Shown: one piece after another, positions 11,001 to 20,705 of the stretch
How the letters are laid out: every line of letters starts with the position of its first letter
Position numbering within the stretch: the first letter of the stretch is position 1
NCBI RefSeq assembly: GCF_027579695.1
Contig: NC_083583.1
Location: forward strand, 21,084,099 to 21,148,098
From: Neoarius graeffei
Lineage: Eukaryota > Chordata > Actinopteri > Siluriformes > Ariidae
Direction: 5' to 3'
DNA: 64,000 bases
The notes under the pieces: model-generated
The model's input: the letters and a program-made list of their open reading frames with translations, nothing else
Database searches by the model: none
Told to the model about the DNA's origin: nothing
Made by a program: the position numbers and the translations under genes

Positions 11001-11300
11001 TTATTCCTGCAGCGATAAGACTTCTTAACAAAAACTGCTAAGTACTTTTAACTTGTAAGTATTCAATTGCGCTTTTAATGGCAGTTTTAGAAAATTGCTG
11101 TGATTCTTTGGAGTTTTATGATGAACTGTTTTTATTTTTTATTTTTTATATCTTTATCTATTTATATTTCTCCTTCTATTTATGATGTGGTTGTCCTGTC
11201 TTACTGTTATGTGTTGTATGTATGGTCAGGTGGCGTTCAATTTCCCCCTTGGGGATTAATAAAGTTCCTCAATCAATAATAATAATAATAATAATAATAT
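8028..11300 (+). mobile_element. L2-type LINE, nearly full length
   Basis: The unit has a short leader, one long open frame and a 3' UTR that ends TTCCCCCTTGGGGATTAATAAAG before an AAT-repeat tail at 11270-11300. A short hairpin plus microsatellite tail is the usual L2-clade 3' end. It is inserted in the LTR relic and splits its RT from its RNase H part. The 5' boundary is set by the neighbouring SINE, and no target duplication was found, so the exact left end is uncertain. Confidence 0.75.
8123..11041 (+). CDS. L2-type LINE ORF2: AP endonuclease and reverse transcriptase
   Basis: The 972-codon frame is uninterrupted. Residues 1-90 are a hydrophobic then Arg/Lys-rich leader. About 92-310 is an apurinic-type endonuclease with ETWLTD, NGDFNH and the SDHN end motif. 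About 500-800 is the reverse transcriptase, with NKAPGPDG, LRPIALTS, FFDFSSAFN, GAPQGTVLSPFLF and the catalytic box KFSDDSALV near 746-754. The C-terminus (RRSFIPAAIRLLN) is typical of fish L2/CR1-group elements. The protein nicks target DNA and copies its own RNA onto it. No ORF1 lies upstream. Every motif is present, so this copy may be young. The first Met is plausible, but the leader is poorly conserved in the family. Confidence 0.85.
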   Translation: MFGLKVNICVLLWFILWSGCIRFGIQCLRVADTATVVSYTVGELCSIRDTMINDDCPKWDLPPEMKRRKRGRRSGIKVRNRHMKHKPVLPSVIMGNVRSIVNKVDELASLVRYDRLYRQCSLLCFTETWLTDCITTAYMEMDGFTMIRHDRDPEKAGKKSGGGVCLYVNNQWCHPGHITEKHRVCDPNIELLAVSCRPYFLPQEFTNVIVIITYIPPSANAKLATDSISRVVHELQSHTTDALVVINGDFNHCTLSASLPSFRQFVNCPTRGEKTIDLFYANIKDSYKSTDLPPLGRSDHNLVLLSSKYTTLARRQPVSTKTVCVWSKGACQDLQDCLECTDWSVFYDEDSKEVDCVTDCVTDYIKFCTDLLIPCKTIKLYSNNKPWITKDIKDAINEKKAAFMSKNKDRIRVAQKNVKVAIRQGKNKYKDRVENKLQECDTKGLWNGLKSITGFGPVTSNLNGETFTPDEANLFYARFDCTVNSTDHHIPAHYITSLQEEEGHPSLYPPVTITVEEVRSQLRKLNVNKAPGPDGIMPRVLKVCADQLCDVLHYLFTLSLSVSKVPAIWKTSCIVPVPKKPNAKALKDLRPIALTSHVMKCFERTILGHLRAQVSAFQDPLQFAYREGVGTDDALIYLLHRVYSHLETSAASVRIMFFDFSSAFNTLQPHILAKKLYGFNLHKSTVGWITDYLTCRPQYVRIQNSTSETIKTNIGAPQGTVLSPFLFTLCTSDCRHSSSSCHLQKFSDDSALVGYINKDNYAIYQAEVDSFVSWCEAAHLILNVDKCKELIIDFRKKRNVPVTILINDRPVDVVTSYKYLGIHLDNKLDWKMNSNIIFKKAQSRLFFLRKLRSFDLGRPILNTFYHGIVASVLFYAVVCWGGNMTLEDRNKLNKLIKKAGSITGICLSTVEQILEERVMRKVNSVMLKDDHPMYSLFVRSGRSQRLLLPNCSTERFRRSFIPAAIRLLNKNC

Positions 11301-11334
11301 CATCTGATCATACCAAGGAAACACATTTATTCTT

Positions 11335-11830
11335 TTTTAGTGGCAGGGATGGGGTACTATCAATCACCCTCACTTTAGCACGGATGGGGCATACTTTTCC
11401 TTGTCACACTACCTTGCCCAGATACGTCACGGTCACGCCACTGAACTCACATTTCATCAGGTTGACCATAAGATGTTCCTGTGGAAGGTGAGCAAGGAGA
11501 AGACATAGGCGTTTAAGATGCTGTTCCTAAGTTTCACTAATGACCATTCCATCATCCAGATAAACATTAACTCTGTCCTGCAACCACTTGAGTCATTAAT
11601 TTCTGGAATTTTGCAGGCGTGATTCTCAAAACGAAACTTATAACACAATAAGAGAACAAACAAAATCATGTAGTTGTCATTTGTGTCACAATGCAGAACT
11701 GTGTAAAGCCCTGCATATTTGGTTTGAAATGGTGAGCCAACTACAGGAAACAGCACAACTACCTGATCTCTTACACTGAATGTTTGCAGCTTGGCACAAT
11801 GATCAAACAGTTTCTTCATCTTTTTTTTTG
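11335..11830 (-). pseudogene. Integrase end and RT region of the LTR relic
   Basis: On the minus strand the integrase C-terminal part (DQVVVLFPVVGSPFQTKYAG) comes first and an RT part with VYLDD follows. This is the reverse of the usual gypsy order and fits the Gmr1 clade. Fossil sequence, decayed. Confidence 0.65.
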
Positions 11831-12055
11831 AAACTCCTTGAATTGCTCTCTAACCAGTCTCCAGGCAGGAGAAAGACAATGGTGGAAGCCTGAATGAAGT
11901 TAGACAAATTTCTCAGCAAATCCCACTGACAATGAAGAATGCCTCCCAACCCACACACTCGGTGTTTGAAAACGAGATTATTTGGGCTGAAGACAGTACT
12001 CTTTTGAATCAAGAGTTTTACTGTCATATACGAGCAATACAGGCATTTATACTAT
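11831..12055. other. Relic interior, nothing coding
   Basis: AT-rich internal remnant of the LTR relic between its integrase end and the insertion point of the younger Gmr1-type element. It ends in ACTAT, the first copy of that element's target duplication. Confidence 0.4.
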
Positions 12056-15000
12056 TGTGGCAGCGGGGGCGTGGTCAAGCGCCGGTCTGTGACAGGAGGG
12101 CGGAGTCAGGGGAGGTAAGTGGCAGAATCACTACACCTGACGTCAATTAACCTGTGTTTGTGTGTGTCTTCCCAGTGACCACGCCCTACTTAAAGAGGGA
12201 GAGCAGAGGAGCTCTCCCCGAACCAGACGCCGAGTGTGTGTGTGTCTGTAAAGTTCACATAGTTGTTAGACTGAAAAGTGTGGCAATAAAACGCTCTATC
12301 AACCCGAACTCTGTCCTGCCGTCTTCTGTGCTCCACCCTTCTACACAAACCGCCACAGTGGTACCGAAACCTGGGACCTGGAGCACAGACGCCGAACTGC
12401 CCCATGGAGTCTTCCCCGTTCGCCGACCTGGTCCACGCCCTCGCCATGGCCCAGCAAAGCCAGCACCAGGCGCTAGTCACGCTCTGTAAGGAGCAGGAGC
12501 AGCATTTCGAGGCCCTGGTGTTGGCCCAGCAAGAGGATCGACAGGCGTTCCGGCACCTCCTCGTGTTGGCGGGGACTACCGACGCTCCCACCGCGGGCCC
12601 GTCCCCCCTCACCCTGACAAAGATGGGCCCGCAGGATGACCCCGAGGCTTTCATCACGCTCTTTGAGCAAGTCGCGGAGACCTCGGGGTGGCCAATGGAT
12701 CAGCGCGCGGCGTGCCTCCTCCCCCTGCTAACGGGAGAGGCGCAGCTGGCTGCGCTACAGCTCCCCGCCGACCACTGGCTGGCCTATGCGGACCTTCACC
12801 AGGCCATCCTCCAGCGTGTGGGGCGCACCCCCGAACAGCAGCGCCAGTGCTTCCGCGCTCTGCGCTTGGAGGAAGTCGGCCGGCCGTTCGCGTTTGGCCA
12901 GCAACTCCGGGACGCCTGCTGGCGGTGGCTGAGGGCCGACAACTGCAACGCCGAGGGGATCGTCGACCAGGTGGTGCTGGAGCAGTTCATCGCACGCTTG
13001 CCAGCAGGAACCGCAGAGTGGGTCCAGTGCCACCACCCGGCGTCGCTAAATCAGGCCATCGAGCTGGCGGAGGACCATTTGGCGGCTGTTCCGGCGGCAG
13101 GACAGCAGACAGCCTCTTCTCTTCTCTCCTCTTCTCTCTCCCTTCTCCTGTGTCCCGTCCTCGCCCCATTCCCCCACCGTGGAGGCGGGGGCCGGCACCA
13201 CCGTGATGCCCTCCCGTTTCTCCCTCCTGCGTCTGTCTCTCCCCCCCCTCAGGTGAGTGAGCCCCAGAACACCGGTGCAGAGAGGAAGCCCGGGCCGGTT
13301 TGCTGGCGCTGCGGGGAGCTGGGCCACCTCCAACAGCAGTGCACGGCAATGGAGGTGGGCGTGGTGGTTCGGATCCCCGACGCGCCAGAGGCCGCCCTCG
13401 ATCGGGCCAGAGCATATCGCATGCCGGTGAGTATTCAAGGGGATACATATCAGGCGTTGGTGGATTCCGGTTGTAATCAAACCTCAATTCACCAAAGCCT
13501 GGTGCAAAACGAGGCATTGGGGGGAGAACAGGGGGTGAAGGTGTTGTGTGTGCACGGGGATGTTCACAGCTACCCTTTGGTGTCGGTCCACATTTTTTTC
13601 CGAGGGGAAAATTTCATAGTAAAGGCGGCGGTTAATCCTCGCCTCACCCACTCGATAATTTTGGGGACTGATTGGCCGGGATTCGGGGAGTTGATGAGCC
13701 GTTTAGTGGAGAATGGGTCCTGCCATACTTCAGCAGGGGGAGGTCCCGGTGTTGCCTTGGCAGGATCAGCTGTCACAGAGCCGTCTACGTCATCTCCGCA
13801 TCAGAGTGAGGAGCCACAGGCCCCTCCTCTCTCTCTCGGGGAATCCCTCGTGGATTTCCCATTAGAACAGTCGCGAGACGAGAGTCTGCGGCATGCGTTT
13901 GACCAAGTGAGAGTAATTGATGGTCAAACGCTCCCGCCGATCGCCACCCCGTCCTTCCCCTATTTTTCTATTATGAAGGATAGATTATACCGAGTGACGC
14001 AGGACACTCAGGCGAAAGAGCAAGTCACGCAGCTTTTAATTCCAAAGAGCCGCCAGGAATTGGTATTCCAGGCGGCTCACTTTAATCCCATGGCTGGACA
14101 CTTAGGGCAGGATAAGACACTAGCCCGAATAATGGCCCGATTCTATTGGCTGGGGATTCGCAGCGACGTTCAGAGGTGGTGTACGGCGTGCCGCGAATGC
14201 CAGTTAGTAAATCCAGTGGCCATTCCAAAAGCGCCTTTGTGCCCTCTACCATTAATTGAGACCCCGTTCGAAAGAGTTGGGATGCATCTCGTCAGGCCAT
14301 TAGATCGGTCGACACAAGGGTACCGCTTTATATTAGTTCTGGTGGACTATGCAATGCGATACCCGGAAGCGGTGCCTCTGCGCAATATCTCAGCACGCAG
14401 TATTGCGGAGGTGCTCTTCCACGTTATCTCCCGAGTTGGAATCCCGAAAGAGATTCTGACTGATCAAGGCACCACGTTTATGTCATGGACACTGCGCGAA
14501 CTGTATGGGTTACTGGGGATTAAGCCGATCCGCACCAGCGTGTATCACCCACAAACGGACGGTTTAGTGGAACGGTTCAACCGCACCCTCAAGAACATAA
14601 TTAAAAAAATCGTAAGTGAGGACGCACGTAATTGGGATAAGTGGCTCGAGCCCTTGCTGTTTTCAGTGCGAGAGGTCCCCCAAGCCTCCACGGGGTTCTC
14701 CCCATTCGAATTATTATATGGGCATAAGCCGTGCGGCATTCTAAATGTGCTGCGGGAAAATTGGAAGGAGGGACCTTCACAAAGCAAAAACGAAATTCAA
14801 TACGTTATGGACCTGCGCGCAAAACTCCACACCCTCACCCACCTAACCCAGGAGAATTTGCGGCAGGCCCAAGAACGGCAAACCCGCCTGTACAACAAGG
14901 GTACGCGCCTTAGAGAGTTTGCACCGGGAGATAAAGTACTCGTACTGTTGTCCACATCGAGCTCCAAATTGGTCGCCAAGTGGCAAGGGCCCTTTGAGGT

Positions 15001-16948
15001 CACACGGCGAGTCGGGAACGTCGACTACGAGGTGAGGCAAACGGAGAGGGGTGGGGTGCTACAGATTTACCACCTCAATCTGCTTAAACTCTGGAATGAG
15101 GAGGTCCCTGTGGCGTTGGTGTCGGTGGTCCCGGAGAAGGCGGAGCTGGGGCCGGAGGTTCAAAAAGGGGCATTGGCGTCATGTACCCCTCCGGTCCCCT
15201 GTGGAGACCACCTCTCCCCAACCCAACTCGCGGAGGTCGCCCAGTTGCAGACCGAGTTTTCGGATGTGTTCTCATCCCTGCCCGGTCGCACTGACCTCAT
15301 AGAGCACCACATAGAGATTCCCCTGGGGGTGGTAGAGCGTAGCTGCCCCTACAGGCTACCCGAACACAAAAAAAAGGTGGTTCGGGAAGAACTCGAGGCC
15401 ATGCTCAAAATGGGCATCGTCGAGGAGTCCCACAGTGACTGGAGCAGCCCAGTGGTCTTGGTACCCAAGGCCGACGGGTCAGTCCAGTTCTGTGTGGACT
15501 ATAGAAAAGTCAACGTGGTATCTAAATTTGACGTGTACCCAATGCCTCAGATTGATGAGTTGCTCGATCGACTAGGCACGGCTCGCTTTTATTCGACACT
15601 GGATTTGACAAAGGGATACTGGCAGATCCCCTTGACTCCACCATCCCGAGAAAAAGCGGCCTTTTCCACACCGTTCAGTTTACACCATTTCGTCACACTT
15701 CCGTTCGGGCTGTTTGGGGCACCCGCTACGTTTCAGCGGCTGATGGACAGGGTCCTCCGCCCCCACGCCACCTATGTGGCCGCCTACCTCGATGACATTA
15801 TAATCTCTAGCAATGACTGGCCGAGGCATCTCAAACATCTGAGGGCCGTCCTTAGGTCGCTCAGGCGAGCGGGTCTCACAGCCAACCCGAAGAAGTGTGC
15901 GATTGGGTGGGTGGAAGTATGGTATCTGGGCTTCCACTTGGGCAACGGGCAGGTGCGTCCTCAAATTAACAAGACCGCAGCAATTGCGGCCTGCCCGAGG
16001 CCCAAGACCAAAAAGGGGGTGAGACAGTTCCTGAGGCTGGCTGGCTATTATCAGAGGTTTATACCTAATTATTCGGACGTCACCAGCCCGCTGACTGATC
16101 TCACTAAAAAGGGGTCACCAGATCCGGTCCAGTGGACGGAGCAATGCCAGCAGGCTTTTTCTGAGGTAAAGGCTGCACTGTGTGGGGGGCCACTTTTACA
16201 CTCCCCTGACTTTTCTCTCCCCTTTATGTTACAGACCGATGCATTGGACAGAGGGCTGGGGCGGTTTTGTCCCAGGAGGTGGAGGGGGAGGACCGCCCAG
16301 TCCTATACATCAGTAGGAAGCTGTCGGTGCGTGAGGGGCGCTACAGCACCATAGAAAAAGAGTATCTGGCAATCAAGTGGGCGGTCCTCGCCCTCCATTA
16401 CTACCTGCTGGGACGCCCTTTCACCCTCTGTTCGGACCACGCGCCCCTCCAGTAGCTCCACCGCATGAAGGATGCCAACGCGCAGATCACCCGTTGCTAT
16501 CTGGCACTCCAACCCTTCAATTTCAAGGTGGTCCACAGGCCGGGGGCGCAGATGGTCGTGGCGGACTTCCTCTCCCGTCAAGGGGGGGGGTCGGCTGCAG
16601 GCCGGATGGCCACCTGGCCTGAGTTGGGCGGTGGGGGTATGTGGCAGAGGGGGCGTGGTCAAGCGCCGGTCTGTGACAGGAGGGCGGAGTCAGGGGAGGT
16701 AAGTGGCAGAATCACTACACCTGATGTCAATTAACCTGTGTTTGTGTGTGTCTTCCCAGTGACCACACCCTACTTAAAGACGGAGAGCAGAGAGCAGAGG
16801 AGCTCTCCCCGAACCAGATGCCGAGTGTGTGTGTGTCTGTAAAGTTCACATAGTTGTTAGACTGAAAAGTGTGGCAATAAAATGCTCTATCAACCCGAAC
16901 TCTGTCCTGCCATTTTCTGTGCTCCACCCTTCTACACGAACCGCCACA
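12056..16948 (+). mobile_element. Gmr1-type Ty3/gypsy LTR element, nearly whole (element A)
   Basis: LTRs lie at 12056-12357 and 16640-16948, both TGTGG...CCACA, with a perfect 5-base target duplication ACTAT at 12051-12055 and 16949-16953. Parts in order are gag from 12404, a zinc knuckle (CWRCGELGHLQQQC, 13301), protease (ALVDSGCNQTS, 13453), integrase with its HHCC finger (14080-14210) and core (14340-14600), RT with YLDDI near 15784, and RNase H (16230-16600). Integrase before RT is the hallmark of the Gmr1 clade of Ty3/gypsy elements. The primer site begins TGGTACCGAAAC just after the 5' LTR, and GGTGGGGGTA precedes the 3' LTR. It is nearly whole, with about two breaks. By eye the LTRs differ at roughly 3%, so it is young. 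Confidence 0.9.
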
Positions 16949-17034
16949 ACTATACAATTAAATTCTTTGCTAATCCTCTACTTACCTCATTACTCATTCA
17001 CTCACAGCCAAATTTCCTCAGCCTTCTTAGAAAG

Positions 17035-17372
17035 TACTGGGACTGCTGCTAGGACTTCTTTATGATGTGGTGTGTTGTGAGACGAGATGAGATCCTCACT
17101 GATGTGAACACTAAGAAATTTGAAGATTTTCCTTTCTCCACCTCTGTCTTACCAATGTACAGTGGTGTGTGCAGCTCCCCCAACCTCCTTGCATCAACAA
17201 TCATTTCCTTGGTTTGGTGTGCATTAAGGAAAAGATTGTTGTTTTGACACCAGGCCACCAGATCTGCCACCTCCTTCCTGTATGCCATCTCACCCTCACC
17301 AGTGATCAGTCCAATGACTGTTTTATCATCAGTGAACTTGATGATGCTGGTGTTGTTCCAGGAGGCCACTCA
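17035..17372 (-). mobile_element. L2-type LINE fragment (RT)
   Basis: A minus-strand frame carries the RT box region IIKFTDDKTVIGLITG followed by LVAWCQNNNLFLNAHQTKEMIVD. Here FADD has become FTDD. Only about 110 codons remain and both ends are lost. It lies within the LTR relic. Confidence 0.75.
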
Positions 17373-17453
17373 GTCATGTGTGAAGAGAATGTACTGGTTA
17401 ATTTTTTTCTTTTTTTATCAGACATCTAATTTTTAGGTTTGTTTACCTGACAT

Positions 17454-17483
17454 GTTTCGACGTACAACTGTCATCTTCCTCAG
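17454..17483 (-). ncRNA. Hammerhead-ribozyme-like core
   Basis: On the minus strand the core CTGAGGA (17483-17477) matches the hammerhead consensus CUGANGA. It is followed by a foldable stem-loop (GATG...CGTC) and GAAAC (17458-17454). Penelope-like elements are known to carry hammerhead motifs in their terminal repeats. Stems I and III were not verified, so activity is unknown. Confidence 0.5.
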
Positions 17484-17576
17484 AGTGTCACCGGATGTTG
17501 TTGGTGACGCATTTTATCAGCTGATGTTTCCGAAGGCGTGACCTTCCTGTCTGGTTTGACAGGTCGGTCACGCCTA

Positions 17577-18056
17577 CTACTGTCTGTTCGTCCCCTGCAA
17601 GATGGCACTCCAGGTATGGGAGAGCATGTATGCTCCCTCATCCCGGTTGATGGTCCTCGGACTTCGCTTACGGATCTCCATGGCCTCCCTGATCCAGCGC
17701 TGATGTTTATTATCTTCTGTGCGGATGACTCTGGCATTCCCCCAGTCCATAATATGATTTTCCCTTTTGCAGTGATCTGTTATGGCTGACTTATAATTTT
17801 CCTGTTGTGCCTTTTCTTTTATTGTTCGGGTTTGTCTTGTAGCTGTCTCCTTTTCGCACTCTTTCTTATGTTCATTTTTTCTTGTGTTGAAGCTCCTTCC
17901 TGTCTCCCCGATGTAAGTTTTATTGCATAATTGGCATGGAATCTCATATATGGTGTTGCATCTGTTTTCCGGATGTATTCTGTCTTTGGGATGAACCAGG
18001 ATCTGACGGAGTGTTATGTATGGTTTGACAGGTGTGTTAATGTTATATTTCCTCAT
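17577..18056 (-). CDS. GIY-YIG endonuclease fragment of a Penelope-like element
   Basis: The 159-codon frame holds CNKTYIGETGRSFNTRKNEH (the GIY-YIG core region), then SAITDHCKRENHIMDWG, then RWIREAMEIRKR and the closing NRDEGAYMLSHTW, all in the order usual for Penelope-like elements. The start Met is only the first in the surviving frame, and the coding part upstream (RT) is gone. In an intact element this domain cuts the target DNA. Here it is a fragment. Confidence 0.75.
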   Translation of the reverse strand: MRKYNINTPVKPYITLRQILVHPKDRIHPENRCNTIYEIPCQLCNKTYIGETGRSFNTRKNEHKKECEKETATRQTRTIKEKAQQENYKSAITDHCKRENHIMDWGNARVIRTEDNKHQRWIREAMEIRKRSPRTINRDEGAYMLSHTWSAILQGTNRQ

Positions 18057-18129
18057 TGCTCTTTGAATGCGTTCCGTTATTCCTCTGATGTATGGTAATG
18101 TTACTACTCCCTCATAATCACATCCAGCA

Positions 18130-18890
18130 GCTCCTCAGATAGAGTCAGGATGCAACCCTCAAAAGGTTGTCAGTGACAATTAATTCAAACAAAAATATTT
18201 ATATACACGCTGAAGTAGTACATTTCAATCTGTCTGTGCCTATAATAAAATAAAATTTCCCTGACCCTCACTATCACTAACTCCCACTAACTAACGTTAA
18301 CCTTCATTCTCAGACAGTTTGGGGCTGAGTAATTATGGGCTGGGAATCCAGTAGGCTTGAGAAAACTGCCAATTGACAAGCAACTTCCCAAACCTTGGAC
18401 CTGCCCCCGGGAGGTGATGGTGATCCCATCACCATCCAGAAAACAACAAGTAAAAACAAGAAACAACGTATCCAACAATACGTTCTTTACCTACCAGAGG
18501 GAAAAGTTTATATCCTTAAGATAAACAGGCCTTAGCAGATCAATTATAAAAGGTTAATGAGAAATTGGGCTTTTTTAAAGCAATGAGATAGTGCAAAATT
18601 CAAAACTATTGTTGCTATTGAGTTCAGCTAGGGCAAACTGCAACCAATTACAATTCAATTATTCGAATTTAAATTACTCAATTTCTGAATCTGTACTCAC
18701 TCCCCAAACCCTTTCAAATAACATGCAAAGCACTTACCAAATTCAAAAGTTGTCCACAAACATCAAAACGTTTTCCTTGATATCAATGGTAAATCTGAAC
18801 AAAACTGAGTGAGTGACAAATCCAAATCACAAAACGCAAATCCAACATCCAATTATAAACAACGTGTCTAGTTTTAAATGAGCTCCCAAT
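18130..18890. other. AT-rich relic interior, no gene seen
   Basis: No frame longer than about 70 codons looks real. The stretch ends at the primer-site-like TGGGAGCTC (minus) beside the relic's 5' LTR at 18891, so it is probably the decayed leader and gag area of the relic. Confidence 0.4.
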
Positions 18891-19254
18891 TGTTATGCCA
18901 ACCAGGTGAGTACATCAAGGGGTGGTGGTGGGGATTCGGAGTTATTTTATTTAATCAGCACAACAAAAGAGCAAATGCGAGCCTCCAAGGCTTTCCTAAA
19001 AAGTTTCCTAAAACACATGACAAACCTTCTCCAAAAACAGCACACATCTATGACGGGCACCCCAAACCAGGCATCTGATGCTCCCCAGAGAGGCGCAGCA
19101 GCACGTTTAAACCATAGCTACACCTGTATGCAAGTGTACCTAATTGGGCTAATTGCCTTGTGCCACACCACCAGCACAGCTGCAGGGGAACACACAAAGA
19201 AACACAGCCACAGCCAAGGGGGAAAAGGGGCAAAGCCCAGAGGGCCGTGATACA

Positions 19255-19384
19255 ATATATAATATGGGTGGTGGGTGGTGAGTAGTTTGGAATTTTGTTC
19301 ATCTCATTTTTTGTCTCTGGTTGTAGAATAAAACATTAGTGTAGTTAAACAGTTTCTCAGTCCATCTGCATCAGTAATGCCAAC
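19255..19384 (+). promoter_or_regulatory. Proximal promoter of receptor copy 1
   Basis: About 130 bases are shared with copies 2 and 3: GGTGGTGGGTGGTGAGTAG, a TATA-like GTAGAATAAAAC about 55 bases before the ATG, and TTTCTCAGTCCATCTGCATCAG just before it. The upstream half is separated by the LTR relic. The start site is inferred, not shown. Confidence 0.55.
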
Positions 19385-20356
19385 ATGTCAAACTCCTCAG
19401 TTTGTTGTGCTTTCGATACCCCTGTTTTAGATCAAATCCTAGCCCCAATACTTTTCATTGAGTTCATTCTTGGCACCACAGGGAACTTTCTGTTCCTCTG
19501 CATGTTTGCCCTTGATGCAGGGAACTGGAAGCCAAACTCGATCTACCTGGCACACCTGTCTGTGGCCGACACAGTTCTGCTCTTCTTCATGCCATTCAGA
19601 GCTGAATACTACATCAGGGGCAAGGACTGGATCTTCGGAGATGCCTTCTGTCGCATGTTGCTCTTCTTTGTGGCAGCCAACCGGGCCGCTAGCATCTTCT
19701 TTCTCACTGCTGTGGCTGTGGACCGCTACATGAAGATTGTGCACCCACTACATCGCATAAATCGGATGAACCTGAAGTATGCCATGGGGGTCTCTACATG
19801 CATATGGGCTATGGTTTTCCTTATGACAGGTCAGTTGCTGGGCTCAGAGCACTTTTTCAGCCTTGCCAACCACACCCAGTGTGAGAGCTTTAACATATGC
19901 TTGGACAACAATCCACTGGTAATCTGGCACAGTACCTTCTATGTGCTCCAGTTCTTGGTGCCAAGCAGCATCATCATCTTCTGCACGGTCTGCATTACAT
20001 GGCAGCTGAAAACAAAAACAATGGACACCACAGGCAAGGTCAAGCGGGCTGTCCACTTCATTTTAATCGTTGCTCTGGTCTTTTTTGTCTGCTTCTTGCC
20101 AAGCACTACCTCACGGGTGGCTATTTATGTCCTGAAGATCTGGTACAATCAGTGTTCATACTTCAGTGAGGCAAATACGGTTTTTTATTTTTCACTTTGC
20201 TTCACCTATTTCAATAGTGTGCTCAACCCTCTGCTTTATTACTTTTCCACTCCTGCAGCCGGTGGGCTCATACTGAACTTTTTCAGGAGACTTATAGGAC
20301 AAAAAGAAGAGAAGGTGCCAGCGAATGGGACTGTGGCTACAGTAACAAGAGATTAA
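19385..20356 (+). CDS. Hydroxycarboxylic-acid-receptor-like GPCR, copy 1
   Basis: Intronless 323-residue class A receptor with seven membrane helices. Visible landmarks: N-glycosylation sites at N3 and N162; N34 (helix 1); D62 (helix 2); the disulfide pair C89-C166; R100 in helix 3, in the NR motif matching the carboxylate-binding Arg of HCAR receptors; DRY at 113-115; W141; CFLP at 236-239; NPLLY at 281-285 (human HCARs have DP). The short tail is about 30 residues. HCAR receptors couple to Gi and sense lactate, ketone bodies or other small acids at the plasma membrane. The helix 5-6 text (TWQLKTKTMD...KVKRA) is HCAR-like. OXER1 or GPR31 kin are alternatives, and the ligand is unknown. It is the first of three tandem copies. 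Its promoter is split by an LTR relic. Confidence 0.88.
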   Translation: MSNSSVCCAFDTPVLDQILAPILFIEFILGTTGNFLFLCMFALDAGNWKPNSIYLAHLSVADTVLLFFMPFRAEYYIRGKDWIFGDAFCRMLLFFVAANRAASIFFLTAVAVDRYMKIVHPLHRINRMNLKYAMGVSTCIWAMVFLMTGQLLGSEHFFSLANHTQCESFNICLDNNPLVIWHSTFYVLQFLVPSSIIIFCTVCITWQLKTKTMDTTGKVKRAVHFILIVALVFFVCFLPSTTSRVAIYVLKIWYNQCSYFSEANTVFYFSLCFTYFNSVLNPLLYYFSTPAAGGLILNFFRRLIGQKEEKVPANGTVATVTRD

Positions 20357-20705
20357 AGACAATTCAAGCAAAATATGTGAAAAAATGCTGTTATCTCAGA
20401 GGTGCACTTTGTTATAGTGATAAATCAAACTGTCATGATAGTTGGCATAAAGATTTTTTTTGCATTTTTGTTAGAAACACAAAGACCAAACAAATGGTAG
20501 AATTAATAACTTTATAAAACTCTACATTAATACTACAAAGCAATATTAGTACATTCGAGCATTGTGACATTTGAACTTGATTTGCTAAATGCATCATTGC
20601 ATGTCAAGCATAGGATCAGTGATACTATTTTTACATATATGTAAATCACTAATATTAATATCAATAATATCAAAAATATTTTTATAGACCCATAAGTTTT
20701 TAAAC

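Larger units (their letters stand above)
17430..18125 (-). mobile_element. Penelope-like element 3' fragment
   Basis: On the minus strand, an endonuclease frame (18056-17577) is followed by a non-coding tail of about 150 bases that ends AACAAACCTAAAAATTAGATG. The tail carries a hammerhead-like core at 17483-17454. No RT remains. It belongs to a different lineage from the copy at 4751, because the GIY-YIG text differs throughout. Confidence 0.75.
6289..19254 (-). mobile_element. Old Gmr1-like LTR element (relic) with nested insertions
   Basis: Two direct LTR copies, 6289-6670 and 18891-19254, both begin TGTT and end ACA on the plus strand and carry an AATAAA signal on the minus strand. A polypurine tract (AAGAGGGAGGG, minus) abuts the first LTR at 6671. 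A tRNA-type primer site (TGGGAGCTC, minus) abuts the second near 18888. The flanking duplicates are ATATT and ATATA. Internal remnants on the minus strand run in the order integrase end (about 11830-11640), RT with a YLDD box (about 11600-11340), then RNase H (about 7185-6955). That is the Gmr1-clade order. The element is heavily broken, with many breaks, and is much older than the Gmr1-type element nested inside it. Confidence 0.72.

Noticed and set aside
12688-13206. Pro/Arg/Ala-rich frames on both strands over the gag area of element A (similar ones over B and C)
   Set aside because: GC-rich shadow frames of the gag-coding strand; no domain.
19439-19744. Minus-strand 101-codon frame repeated at 23905 and 28097
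   Set aside because: Antisense shadow of the three receptor genes; it recurs only because the genes are paralogues.
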